Below, piece by piece: positions 13,991 to 26,400 of a stretch of 64,000 nucleotides of DNA. The stretch comes from Pyrocephalus nanus (taxonomy: Eukaryota > Chordata > Aves > Passeriformes > Tyrannidae), in contig CM076270.1 of NCBI GenBank assembly GCA_038380795.1, positions 17,872,001 through 17,936,000 on the forward strand, in the 5' to 3' direction. A program made the position numbers and the translations under genes. Numbering within the stretch: the first letter of the stretch is position 1; every line of letters starts with the position of its first letter. The notes below the pieces were generated by a model. The model was not told the DNA's origin. It saw nothing but the letters and a program-made list of their open reading frames with translations, and did no database searches.

Positions 13991-14043
13991 ATATCCAGCA
14001 AACTGGATATAAATGAAACATAACATATCTATTATAATAGATA
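13991..14043. repeat. Two adjacent perfect inverted repeats
   Basis: 13991-14010 is a perfect hairpin with 8-base arms (ATATCCAG / CTGGATAT) and a 4-base loop CAAA. Fifteen bases further, 14026-14043 is an 18-base perfect palindrome, TATCTATTATAATAGATA. Both are seen directly. Function unknown; AT-rich palindromes can extrude as cruciforms or bind dimeric factors, but nothing here shows that. Confidence 0.85.
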
Positions 14044-17000
14044 CAATACATAACTATTGTAACAGCACAGAGGATTTCCTTTGAGGAAGTCTTCCTTTCA
14101 ACACTGGGCTGTTTCCCCTACCTTGTGTAAGAAATTTTGTGTGCCAATCACTGTCTCTAAGAGAGCCAGAGATTGGTACCAGAGGCTGAATGGGAAGAAA
14201 ATCTAGTGCTGTGTTGGTGCTGCCATAGCTGCCCATTTCCCACACAGAGCCCATCCAGAGTGACCTGCTGGCAAGGGAAGGAGAAAGGAAAGCCTATCCT
14301 TGCTAGGAAGTTCCTTATACTTCTTTGTGAAACTCCAGTTACAGATTGTATTATATCAGTAGTAACAGAAAATCATGACTCAGCAAGCTTACCACAGCAG
14401 CAGCAGACTGATAACCTGTGCTACTTGTGTGCAGTTTGTAAGAGAGTGCCAAACACCTGAACCCAGGAAAACATGGTTCAGGTTTCTGTAAGGGAACACA
14501 CACCTCTGTCAGGATGAATCCCGAGACACCAACAAAGGACAAGGCCTTAGGAAGTGTGCTTGTTCAAACTTCTCACTCTCACACAGAGCGTTGAATCATT
14601 TGCTAAGCCCTCTCAAAACACCTCAAAAGACAAAGGGAAATAACCACGGGGCAAACACCCACCTGCTGCTTTTGAGATGGAAGAAATGAACCACCTTGTA
14701 CATTAAGGTCTTGTGTCCCATGCAATAATGCTTCTGTGCCAGCCAACCAGTCCACACCCAGCAAGAGCTCATTCCCATCGTTCCCAGTGGTTCAGAGGTT
14801 CACAGAGTAGAGAAAAACTGCACTGCTAATGTTTCATTTCATCCCCCTCTGATGCATGTTGTGAATGACTAAAAAGTCAAATACACCCCTACTGGGTTTA
14901 GAAATGATAAATTATTATAATCCTCCTACTGCTGGGCAGAATGGTTAGCAAGAGTATAAATGAAAGGCTGGCACTTTAGCACAGCAAGTGACTCTGAACT
15001 GAAGAAGGATGGAGGGTTGTGGACACACAGTCGTGGAGGAAAACGTCTCATGATTGATAGTCATGCTGTGAAGAAAGAAGTAAAAAGCCACATGCCACCT
15101 GGAAGAAATGCCTGTGTTTTTAAGGACTTAGAGAGAGCAACACATGGTTCCCTTTATCAGCAAAACTTGCAAAGCAATAGGAGGAAAGCATAAAGGCAGA
15201 AAAGCAGACAGTAAGCTACAGTTGCAGACATTGCACCACATGATCACACAATTTATTTTTAATAATTGCAGTATTTTCCTTATTTTACTTTTTTTCTGCT
15301 CTTGACACACAATAGACATGTGTTATCAACGTCTGACATTTCACTAGTGCCAGAGTATTCTCTCAGCTCCATGTGCTCAGTGAATCATTATAACATTTGG
15401 AGTGAAGATTTAGTCCCAGGAATTAGGCGTGATTCCCCAGTTTTCTCTGGGAGAAGTAGGGGTCATGCATCACCTGCACAGCCTCCAACTATCCTTGATC
15501 TGAAGAGCACTGTGCTCCCAAACTTTTCCTTTTTTTTCTAGATCTGTTCTGGAGCCTGCACTCAGTAAGCAGATACTCCACACTCCTTAACCCTGCTTAC
15601 TTAGCACAGCAAAACCACAGGCCTGTTCCTGGAGAGATGCTTCCCTCTTGAGTCCCTGGGAGAAGCCTGGAAAGATCTTGTTGGGCTACCAACACCAAGC
15701 CTTCCAGGTCCTGCTGCTGCAAAGAGTGCAGTACAAACCCCATGTGTGTTTCCAGGGAAAGAAAGGAACTTGAACAGCCCATGCTTCAAAATAAACCTGC
15801 ACAAGTGGCTACTGAAACCTCTCTACTCATTTTGTTGCTGAACTGAGGCAGATACAGAAACTGTTTGGATCCTGTCAAGCAGTTGCCATCATTCATGCTC
15901 AGAAGGTTTTATTTGCATGGACTGAGAAGTTAGTTCTTCCATTTACATGAAAGTTTAGCCTCTGAAGAAGTGGATGTCAGCAACAGAAGTCTCCCAGGAA
16001 ACTACTGTGCTGGCAGCCTTCTTATTTTTTCCCAGGGCAGAAGGATTTTGCAAGCCTGTCAGCACTGAACTGTGCTCAGTACCTGCCTTCCAGGGGGTTC
16101 ATGTCTTGAAGCCAGTTACACTCAGCTGAGTATATCTGACACTGATGCTTTAAAGCCGTTAGTAGAGCTTATCAGCATCTATTTCAGTGTTTTTTCCCTT
16201 GCTGAGCATGGATCCAGCTACACCAGTTCTCACACATGCACCTACTCCAAACCCCTCAGAAGGTCAACAAACGCATTAGCTGGCTCTGATGTGCGAGGTG
16301 GCCCCAGCTGATCTGAGAGATGACATTCCATAGTGCCACCTCCTCCTGCCTCAGGTAACAGATCAAAACAACCAAGCCTGTTCCCAGTTACGCTGCTCAT
16401 TGTACCCAGCAGATATCAGGACAGTTTTTTCATTTTGCTCATGTCAAGAATTTGTCCACCTGAGAGAAATTCCCGGTGTCAACCAGCACTGCTGGTAACA
16501 TGCCATACTAATATTGCCCCTGCACAGCCCCACGTTTTGCTGTGGTCCTTAAACAGGGGTTGGAGTGGGTTTGGCTGAACAGTTCCATTCCTTTTTGCAG
16601 AAGTCGAAATCAAGCACATGCTTCCAGAGTCTTCAACACAAAAACCTTTCCAAAAGGAAAACCTTATTTTTCAGCACTACAAGCTTGAACTAGAAGTTAA
16701 ATTCATTCATTGAACATTTGTTTTGGTTCTGTGGTTCTGCCTTTCCCTCTGGATTACAGGGATTAGCAGCCCTTGGAACACATTTTATCAGATATGACTT
16801 CAAAGTGGACAAACTGTAATCACTGGTAATTTCAGACCCTCATATACACAAAGCATCAATTAGCCCAAACTGTCCTCCTTAGTGAATATGACTTATGTTT
16901 TACCTATTTACCTCTTAGATCACTGGCCAAGTAAAAGCACGACAGCAATATTTTCTGTTGCACAAAGTATATGTAGTTTGAAAAAAGGATATTGTTGATC

Positions 17001-18345
17001 TTGATAACAAGTGTTGCAAAATCTATTTTGCTCTCAAATATTAAAATTTAGTGAGGAAATGAGTTATAAAGTGGACAGGGCACTTTCCTCTTTGCTCCTC
17101 CTTCCCAAATGCCAGCTCTGTTTAGAAGCCAATCCTGTGACAAGAATATTGTGAATCCAGCATAAATAATACAGTCCAGATCTGTGCAGACCAGGCAAAA
17201 CAGAGAGCAAATATCTGGCAGAGACAGAAGAGACAACTGCTCAGTTTCATTGCAGAAGAAATACTATCCCAGTTCCTTAGCTAAAGGTTTGCTGTCAGCT
17301 CAGCCCAGGACAACATTTAAAATTGTTAAGTACTGACCCTGGCAGGCAATGGGAAATCAGCTAGACAGGGTATAATGTGATGAAAGGATTTACTGTGTGT
17401 TCTGTGTTTTATTTTTTCTCTGTATGAACTCTAATTCTAGAAATAGATTAATAAAATAATCAAGTGAAATATGAGACATCCCTATGACGGCATAATGAAG
17501 TCAAATGAGGCCAACACGTGCATCAGGAAATACATCTGAAAGGGTAGCAGGATGCAGCTGTAATGACTGCTTCAGTGTGCTCGGAGGGAGTTCAGCCAAA
17601 GCAGGAACACTGATGTTTCCAATTTATCTCAACAGTGGATCCAGAAATGGTTCTTAAAAAGCAAAGGCCCGGTTAGCAGCCTACTAAAGTCCTTTGCAGC
17701 ACCATCCCCATAGAGACCAAATCCAAAGACACTGTACATAGGCTTGAAAACTTAAGGATTTCTTTCCTATGGGAAATTCTGGTATTTGGTGAAAGCTTTG
17801 TTCTGAATTAGAACAACCACAAAAAAATTGTAAGTATCCAGAACTAAGGACATTGTGGAAGAAGGAAAAAAAAAAAGTAGAGAAGCCAAAAGACTGGGAG
17901 TTTTTTTCTGAATGAAATAGAATAGTTGATTGCTCCCAGCTCTGAAGAATTTTCTGCCTTTCTTTCTTACTCTGAGGGACTACAGAAAAAGTCCTTGAAA
18001 GTCATCAGTGGGACTCTACATAGATAGAGTAGAAGGACAACCTCGAGGCTCTCTGACAAGGAGATTACAGTAAGTCATCGCACACCGAAGCCAAGGAGTC
18101 CAAAGCTTCTAATTTCTAGACCCCATATCTGAGAGCCCAGAAGGCCTGAGGTCCCAAAACTCACAGACCACACATGGAGCCTGCACTTGAACTGAGTCCT
18201 TCAGCTCCACAAGGCAGCAAGAAAACACAGAGCTCTCTATTAGAAACTCACAAATGTGTCAGCAGTACATTGTCAAACAGCCAGGTTTCCTCATTTTGGT
18301 TTTGACATAACTGACATTTTCCAGCAAATTCCCTCTCCTAAAGGG
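14044..18345. other. Unannotated DNA; no gene recognised
   Basis: Mixed-composition DNA with many short open frames on both strands (all under about 100 codons) and none with a recognisable domain. No LINE or LTR ends identified. Confidence 0.55.
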
Positions 18346-18346
18346 G

Positions 18347-18362
18347 AAAAAAAAAAAAAAAA
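18347..18362. repeat. Poly-A tract (16 A)
   Basis: Sixteen consecutive A preceded by GGGG. No recognisable retrocopied gene precedes it, so it is treated as a mononucleotide run rather than a processed-gene tail. Confidence 0.9.
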
Positions 18363-18748
18363 CAACCAAAAACGTTCTTGGAAAGTTCCCATCCAACTGT
18401 ACTTGTGATATACACCTACAGAAATAGCACTGCATTTCAAGCCATTTCAAGCTTAATTTGTATGAACCCTACAAAAAAAGTACAATTCCATGTGGTGAGT
18501 GCTTAATAGTACACAATATCCTCCTGGGAAAAAGCACCTCTCAGAGTACAGCACATCTACATAACATTCCTGTATCACAATCTGTGCATGTCTGGCTCTT
18601 AGTCACCGAAATAACACCTTGGTATTTCACTTTTGTGACTGCTAATTAGAGCATAGTACCTTCCTTTGTGGTAACATTCTCATGCACAGCTTGACATTAC
18701 AGTGCACACAGATTGCCCAGAGAAATGCAAGCTTTTTCTTTTCTTTCC

Positions 18749-18767
18749 TTTTTTTTTTTTTTTTTTT
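18749..18767. repeat. Poly-T tract (19 T)
   Basis: Nineteen consecutive T at the end of a C/T-rich lead (18732-18748). On the minus strand this is poly-A, but no retrocopy body is recognisable to its right. Confidence 0.9.
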
Positions 18768-20934
18768 GGGTGTGATAATGGATCTGAACATGCCTGCATT
18801 CATTTTCCTCAAGATGGTTCAGATTAAGTGAATGAGTCTTTTGGCTGCAGAAGAGCTGAGTATTAAAAGCATTGTGCTCACTACAAGAGACTCAGTACTC
18901 CTACATCCACGATCACTTTTACACACTTTCTACCTGCTTTTCAAAATACAAGGTCTCCTCACTAAATGTCAGCAGGTTGTGGAGTTCTGCAGAGTTTAGA
19001 GATGTACTGACATATTTTGCTCAAGCAGACTGCATACTAAGACATACTGTTAAGGTTAATGACCTAATGATTAACAGCAGAAGACACCTTTGCAGGCAGA
19101 TGAAGTTCTCTAACATAATTACTAAAATGATGATGAACTTTGCTCTCTTCCAGTTTTATACATCACTACACCTTAGGAAGGTGAAACCTCCTTGCAGAAT
19201 CACAACTGATCATTTAGCAGCAGTGTTTTTAAGCCTAATGATGGCTGGGACAACCCTTTGTCATTTTGAAGAGGTGAAATCCCTGCCTTAGTTACACTAA
19301 AATGATTTCTAAAAGTGTAGGATGGAACCAGCAATTATATCCACTGAAGAAAAGGTCATGAAACAGCAATTGCCACAGGCCAGCAGTGCAGCAGAGTTTG
19401 CCAACATTTGAACAGAGGAGATAGTGCTGATGGATTAAAGTGAAGTCACCAGCAGCAGGTACAACATGCTTAGCTCTCATCACAGAAGCTGCAGATTCAG
19501 AGTTATGCTCTCTGCAATGGTTGTCCCTCCCTGCTAGAACAGACCCTTGGGAAGCAGACCAGTCTTGCAGACCTCCCTATCTCTGGCCTCTGCTCTTTAA
19601 CATCCCATCTGACAGTACCTGGTCCAGGCACAACTTCCCCCTCTCAGCAGGATCCCACTCTAGATCCAGGCTGGATGCCTCAGAATAGATCCTCCCCAGC
19701 TCTCTGGTCAAAGCACCTCGTTGTTCGGAGCCATCTCCAGTGAATGTCTGAACGTCCCCAACCTCTCAACAGGCCACACACAGCACATGCATTTGAACTG
19801 TGAGTCCTTGAGTCCCCCAGCACCAGCAAGAAACCAGGTGTTCACTCCCCCATAGGATACAAACAATCCCCTTTGGTTCAGAGAGGAGCCCTCCAGAATG
19901 GGACCTTTAGGTTGACAAATTCTGTATTTATATCAGAAGTCCTTTCTATTCTAGGGTTGGACACCATGAAGGGACAAGGTCCCAAAGTTCCTTGTCGGAA
20001 GTTCAGCACAGAAGTAAACAAAATAGCCAAAATAAGGATTTCACCAAACTTTACTACTTAAACTACCCATGAACCAGATAGTTTGAGTTGAGCTACACCA
20101 GAGACAAAAGGCTAGACCAGTAAATTGATGGGACACATAAAAATGAGAGACTGCAGAGAACTACCTAGTCACTGCTTTCAATAAATGCATTAGATGGTAT
20201 TTTATAGAGCAGGAAAGGAAAGTATTTCCCCACTACCAGTAAAGAAGAAATCAAATCAGATAGCAGGAATTAGAGGCACTCAGCTGTTCTTATACTGAAT
20301 TTCCCTGTTGGTATGCCAGAAATAAGAGGAGGGGGGAAAAAAAAAAGTAAGATTTTCACATATGCTGCCTCCCTGCCTACACCTCCAACCAAATGAAGTC
20401 ATCCTGCAGCCAAACTTTCCTGAGAGCAATGACTTAGATATGTCATCCCATTCTTCCCACACACACATGCACATACGAAAATCACAAAAGCTCCCAAGAT
20501 GTGGCCACCAATTTACGCCATCTTTGTGTTTAATCATCCAATTCATCACAGGACAGCTCCAACCAGATGGTGCATCCCTCTTTCCAGAGGGGAGCCACTG
20601 AAATGCAGGGATCTCACGTGGGAAGACGGCACCTTCTTCACAGTAAATGGCAACTCTGCACAGCACAGGGCTGGAATGAAACCATCAGGAGACCGAAGGT
20701 GCAGTGGCACACACCAAAAAAAAAAGACACAGCAAAAACAGGGCCAGGGCATGGAGTCACCACACACACTCTTGCTAAGGGCACCATCAGACCAGCACTG
20801 GACTGCCCACAAAGTCCACTTCACACCTGGTCCCCCAAATACACTGTAGGAGAAGAAACAAAAGGGACTCCTATGAGATAATGAAAAGAGGGGATAGACA
20901 GGGTTAGGTACTCTCCCAGAGTGCTTTAAAATGC
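18768..20934. other. Unannotated DNA with overlapping short open frames
   Basis: Several overlapping frames of 80-139 codons on both strands (notably 18872-19291 plus, and 20280-20881 in several frames) show no domain or consistent splice-site context. Overlap in many frames is what low stop density by chance gives. Nothing else recognised. Confidence 0.5.
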
Positions 20935-20987
20935 TTTAACTGTATCCCTGTAGCCCATGTTTTAACTGTATCCCTTTTCTGTATCCC
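20935..20987. repeat. Short direct repeats of TTTAACTGTATCCC
   Basis: The 14-mer TTTAACTGTATCCC occurs at 20935-20948 and 20961-20974. A 9-base core CTGTATCCC recurs at 20979-20987. This is a small, irregularly spaced local duplication. Confidence 0.85.
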
Positions 20988-23051
20988 CTTTTCTGAAGGG
21001 GGGATCACTATAGCCACAAAAATCAGTGCCTGTGTGTGCGGGGTGGGGGGGAATTTCAAGTGAGAGAAGCAGATTGCTCTTAAAACTCTTTTACATAACG
21101 TGGCCTCAGAATCCCTCAATGGGCCTTAAAAACACTTCAACCAGAAAAAGACACTGGATGACTGAACAGCTCAGGGGGAACAAAGCACAGCTCTATTCCC
21201 AGCCTGATGTCTGAGAAATTTTTTAGATAGAAGTGGTATGGGAATCTCTCATGCTTGTGCTGGGCAGGAAATTCATCATCCAGCTCCATGGGAAGCACCC
21301 CATTAAGGAACTAAAAGTTTGCAGCAGCAAGCCATCCTCCAGCAAGTGTGGAGGATCCTCCAACCTCGCTCCACAGGAGATATGAGAGTAGGCATATCTG
21401 AAAAGGATTTTTTTTAACAGATTGACACAAAAGGTAACATTTAGAACATATTAACATTTAAAAAACACTGCCCACAATGACATAACAAGGTAATGCTGAA
21501 CTATTTTAAGGCTTTTTGTTTAAGAATATGTATATGATGCATTGGAGAGAAAAAAAAATGCTTTAGCAACCAAAACCTGGCATTTACAGGCTACTTGGGT
21601 TTTTCCCTTTGTTTTTAAGGAAAGCTTGAACCTTTCAATAGAAAAATGGGGTGTCCAGAAAGCCATTTAAGTAGTTCTTGAGGAAACATCCTCTGCTTAT
21701 AATGGAGCTCTCCCCTGTGGTTCCTTGCACACAAGGAAACAGAACTAAGCAAACTCACCTGCAGGTCACCTCTTGCAAGGATACAATTATCTGATCTCTT
21801 AAAATATGATAGAGCTGCTGCCCATTAATTTGTCAGTGAAGCACTGGATTCCCTTCTCTCTTCTGCTTTTTCAGGAAAAGCTCCCTACTAGTGCTAAGTT
21901 CAATCTACTGGCTAAGCAGAGAGCAGGGTTGAAAAAACAAAGAAGAGGGCTGGAAAAATCCATTTCAAGGAACTGAAAACAGACTGTTCCATCAAATCAG
22001 AACAAGATTAAAATTGCTCCATTTGAAGTCCAGGAAAAATGTAATTTAGCTCTAGGGTGAGTGTCAATAAAAGCACTCCACTATGATTTCACACCTCATG
22101 TCAGTGCATTACTATTCTTGCTGCAGGTAAGTTAGAGAAATTTATTGCCTTCTCACACTGACAAATATGTAACTTGTGAGTTGTGAGGGTGTGTTAGCCT
22201 TGGAAAAATAAAGCATCCAGAACCTGAAAACTGACATGTTCCCCAGATGTCATCCAGGCCAGGGCCCCAGGAGGTGGAGAGACCCATTTTCCACAGTAGG
22301 AGCTGCACATGAGCACAGGCTCTATTTATGCAGGTGGGACCAGCACTCTCGCACCACTTCAGGAAGGAACTGGCACATTCATTAGCTGCTCTTTCAGGAG
22401 CTGCAGATGGCATCCCTCCAGCACAACACGGTTTTCAAGTACTGACATGAAAACCCGGGAGACAAAACACACACATAGCATAAGCCTAATATCAATAGCT
22501 CCACTTGGGCTGGCTCCAGTGCACCTCCTTCCAGGAACGCTCACTGATCCCCACAAGGCACCACATCGGGCTCAAAACCAGGTCACCATACCTTTGCCAT
22601 GAACATAAAGGCATACACACGGGCAGGAGAAAATGCAATAATGAAGTCCCACTGTGACAGAACAGGCCATTATTTTTCGTTTAGTAACAAAATGCTTTGC
22701 AGATGGTGCTATCATCACCTGTGGAGAAATGGAGCAAAGTGTTCTCACCCTGGACAGCACGATCCGATCACCACCGGACATTCAGGAACTTCACTTTATC
22801 GGAACACACCAGCTACTCCGGCCTCACCTCTAACACCATGGCAAGTTTGTGCCTGTGCTGCAGGGCTGGCAATGGAGCCAATGCACTGGGAAGGAGAGGA
22901 GGCATTTCCAGGCTAGCACAGCTCTCATTTAAGCACCAGATGCCTTGCTCGCTATTGAGAGAAAAGCTGCATCACTTGGCTGTTTTAACTTAGTCTTTGT
23001 GCGATAGGATGGCAAAAAATATGCTCTAAACTCAGCTTGACTTTAGATCTT
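20988..23051. other. Unannotated DNA
   Basis: Mostly AT-rich to 22.1 kb, then more mixed to 22.95 kb with overlapping open frames of about 100 codons (22309-22993) that resemble no family I know. No transposon ends. Confidence 0.55.
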
Positions 23052-23450
23052 CACAGAGTCATAATCTCTGAAGTTGGAAAAGACTTCTAGAAGAATCCAG
23101 CCCAACCATCAGCACCACTGTGTTCAACCCTAAACCATGTCCCAAGTGACACAACTACACATCTTTTAAATCCCTCCAGGGATGGTGACTCCACCACTGC
23201 CCTGGGCAGCCTGCTCCAATGCCGGACCACCCTTTGAGTGAAGACATTTTTTCATAACATCTAATCTAAACCTCTCTTGGAGCAACCCGAGGCCATTTTC
23301 CTCTTGTCTTGACACTTGGGAGAAGAAAGCAACACACCCCACTCCCATTGCCCCACAACCTCCTTTCTGGTGCTTGTAGAGAGGAATAAGGTCCCACCGG
23401 AGCCTCTTTTTCTCCAGGCTACAGAACTCCATTATTCCTGCAATATTCAA
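23052..23450 (-). mobile_element. CR1 LINE 3' end
   Basis: In reverse-complement orientation the sequence follows the CR1 3' UTR: 'gaagttggaaaagacttct' at the 3' end (left side), then 'aaaccatgtcccaagtg', 'tccctccagggatggtgac', 'ccactgccctgggcagcctg', 'cataacatctaatctaaacc', and 'tttttctccaggctacagaac' near 23430. The copy is 5'-truncated, as is usual for CR1. It belongs to the same broad subfamily as the left half of the pair at 59.2 kb, because both carry the 'taaaccatgtccc' phrase. The 94-codon minus-strand frame inside it is not a gene. Confidence 0.9.
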
Positions 23451-26400
23451 GGTATAACAGGTGCATTAAGGCTAAAAAAACAGACCAAAGTACTTGAATT
23501 TTCAGGATGCTAAACCAAGACTTTTCACTGAACTGTCTAGAACTAAAGTGCAAGTTCTTGTGAGATTAAACTCCAGTACAATACTGGGGTGAATGTTATT
23601 TGAGCCTGATTTTTTTTTTCCCCTCCGGTTTCTCACACCTCTCATGAGCTGTGGCCAAACACCCCTCCATCTGCAAGAAACCCTTCAACTCCAATTAGTG
23701 TCTATTCTCATACTCCAAACAAGCCTCTCCCATCTGCCTCTTGCAGAAGAACCCTGTTCTCCAAGATCCTTAGGCAAGTAGCCACTATCACCTAAGATCC
23801 TCTCCAGGCTGTTGCCCAGAGAAGTGATGCAGAGTCGTGGCCCAGGTGCAACTGCCTGATCCTGACTGCTGAATCCACTCTCATGCCTTTATTGAGGCAT
23901 CATCAGTTTGATGCCTTTTACTGAGCTGGGGCAGGTTCCTGGCAGCTCCTGCTGCACCCAGTACTCAAGCAAAGCTTGCTCTCTCCTACAGGGAAAGTGT
24001 GGCAGAACACCTGGAAACACCCAGGAGCCAGCCCCTGAAATCAGTGCACTGCCACTTGGGCTCCCCATTAGCAGAGTTTGGGAGAGGTGCTGTGTCCTTC
24101 TCTCCAAAGGAGTCACCTCAGGCACAAGTAGATCCAATTCCTGTTCCCTCAGGAAGTATACAACACATTGGAAGTTCTATCTGTTCGAGATCTGGGGTGG
24201 GAGGGGAGAGCAATTTTGCTGTGTAAAGGATGTAGGTTATTTTATTTTGTGGGTACAACCTAGCAAGTGGAAAAGCAAGAGGCAGGTCTGACATTTTAAT
24301 CTAATGGTACAGCTAGTTATTATCTACTTTTGTTCAGTAGGTTTTTTTGGTTTATTTTTGTTTGCTTATGCAGGGTTTAGGTAGCAGAAAATTGGTCCTT
24401 GCTCAGACAACCCCCCTCAGACTACAGCAAATAGTGTTAGTAAGAATGGACTTGCAATACCATGTCATTCTCCAAAGACAATCTGCAAAGGAACAACTTG
24501 TTTTCCTGGCAGAGATGGAAGAGGATATTATAGGTTGGGTCTATAAGTGGAAGAGTGAAGAAAACAAAATGAAGACATTCACAGGCAGCAAAAACACTCC
24601 TCATGGATAAGAGCATGGCTTATGAGGACTTCAGAAACAAAATCTTGTGAATGAAATAAATTGTCCAGTATGTTGGCAATTCTAACAAGAAGTCTAAGAG
24701 CACGAAATATACTTAATTATTGTAACAGTGTAGAATATACTCTCCTATGGGCAAAACAAAACCCAGAATATTTTTCTGTTTTTTCTGCTTTAATTAATGC
24801 TCAGGAAAGAAATGGACACATCAAACTAGGTCAAGATGACAAATCACAGTAAATAAAGCCTGTTGGTTCATCAAAATCAGGCTCTGCAACATGTTCTCGG
24901 TCTAATTGGGATTCCACAGTACCTGGTGAACCTGGTTGGGCAGCCCATGTTAACCTGGAGCAGGAGGGCACCAGGAGCAGTTCGTCACCCTGAGATTTTA
25001 GAGGCTGCAGTGGTGCCTGCAGAACCAGTCAATTTACCCTTCTCCTTCCAGGGGAGAAGTAAAGTGTTTCCACAAACCACACTGAAGTGTCATTAACACT
25101 GAACAAAAGCACAATAGTACTCTTGAGTAGGAAAGAGTGATTTCACAGCACTTGCAGATGAAAGACAACATGCCCCATAACACAGTATAAAAATATCCCC
25201 AGACCTCCTGCTTTACAAAGTGATTCAATGAAGAGCTATAAATAAGCAGGAAAGTCAGATGTTACAGTGAAAGAAGATGGTGACTTAACGACACATTAAG
25301 CTGATTTGGATAGTTAAGGATCAGTAATGTTCACATAGCAATAAGATAAATAAGCACATAAAAAAATATATAAGCCTTTCTGTGGCTCTTGACAAGTAGA
25401 GGTAAACAGAAAGAAGATTTTTCTATATACACTGATGAGATTATAAAAATGTGACCAGATGTCTTGTGTGCTTCATAATACCCCATGAACTCTTGAGGCA
25501 TCTGTAGAAAATGTTTTGGGGATATCATTTTGGTATGCTGCCTTCTGCTTCTCTTCACTAACATTGTTTCCCTTAACAGTGGACACAGACTGACTTCAAG
25601 CAGCTGTTCAACCCAGAGCAATCCGATTCTCTTCATTTTAACAGGATAAGGAGGCTACAATAAGTGTATTAAGTTGAGGGCCCCAGAGGAATAGTTTCTT
25701 GCTTAAATAGTGCTTTGCACTGACAAACAGAATCAATAAAAAGTTGGGAATGTAGAACCTCCCCCCTACCAAACCATGCCTGTATTTCCAAGTTAGTCAC
25801 ACAACATCTTCAAAAACTGATCCACCAACTTTTCTTTAAGTGGCAGAACTTAAGCATCAACACAAGGTCAGTTTTGTTTTATTTTGGAATCCCTATGAAG
25901 CTAGCAACAAAGCAATGGATGATTAATGGCTCAATGTCCCATTTCTGATACTCTTGCACCAATTGCTGATGAGCCCCTAGAGCTGAGACCAGGAGTAACT
26001 GGACCACTCATTACTTGCACAAGGGCTGTGAAAACAACTATTGGTATTGGTGGCCCACTGACCACCTGCTGGATGAATAAAGCCATTTTATTTTTAATCT
26101 CATTTCAAATTACTACAAAGAGTTTTTATTTTCAAAGGAAGCTGAAAGTATGGGGGGAAAAAAATCATGTGCAATATATAATTTAAAAAAGTGCATATAT
26201 TAAAGCATGTTTCAAAGTTAGAAAGGAACACTTAGCTGTGGTGAAAGAATTTCATGTAGCTTGAAGATCTCCAGACCTGCTAGGGACAGCAGCACTGGTT
26301 CCACTGAATCAAACTTGGTGTTGCTGGCTGGAGAGCTCTGGGGGTTTTATTCCTCTAGCACAGTAGCCCTGGGGTCTGTGTAGGACTCTGGTGAGATCCA

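Noticed and set aside
7317..15918. ATTTGCAT octamers at 7317 and 15911
   Set aside because: This 8-mer is expected a couple of times by chance in 64 kb, and nothing else marks these sites.
18732..18767. Poly-T as the tail of a minus-strand processed pseudogene
   Set aside because: No recognisable coding remnant to the right and no target duplication seen.
23166..23450. 94-codon minus-strand frame
   Set aside because: Lies wholly within a CR1 3' UTR copy.
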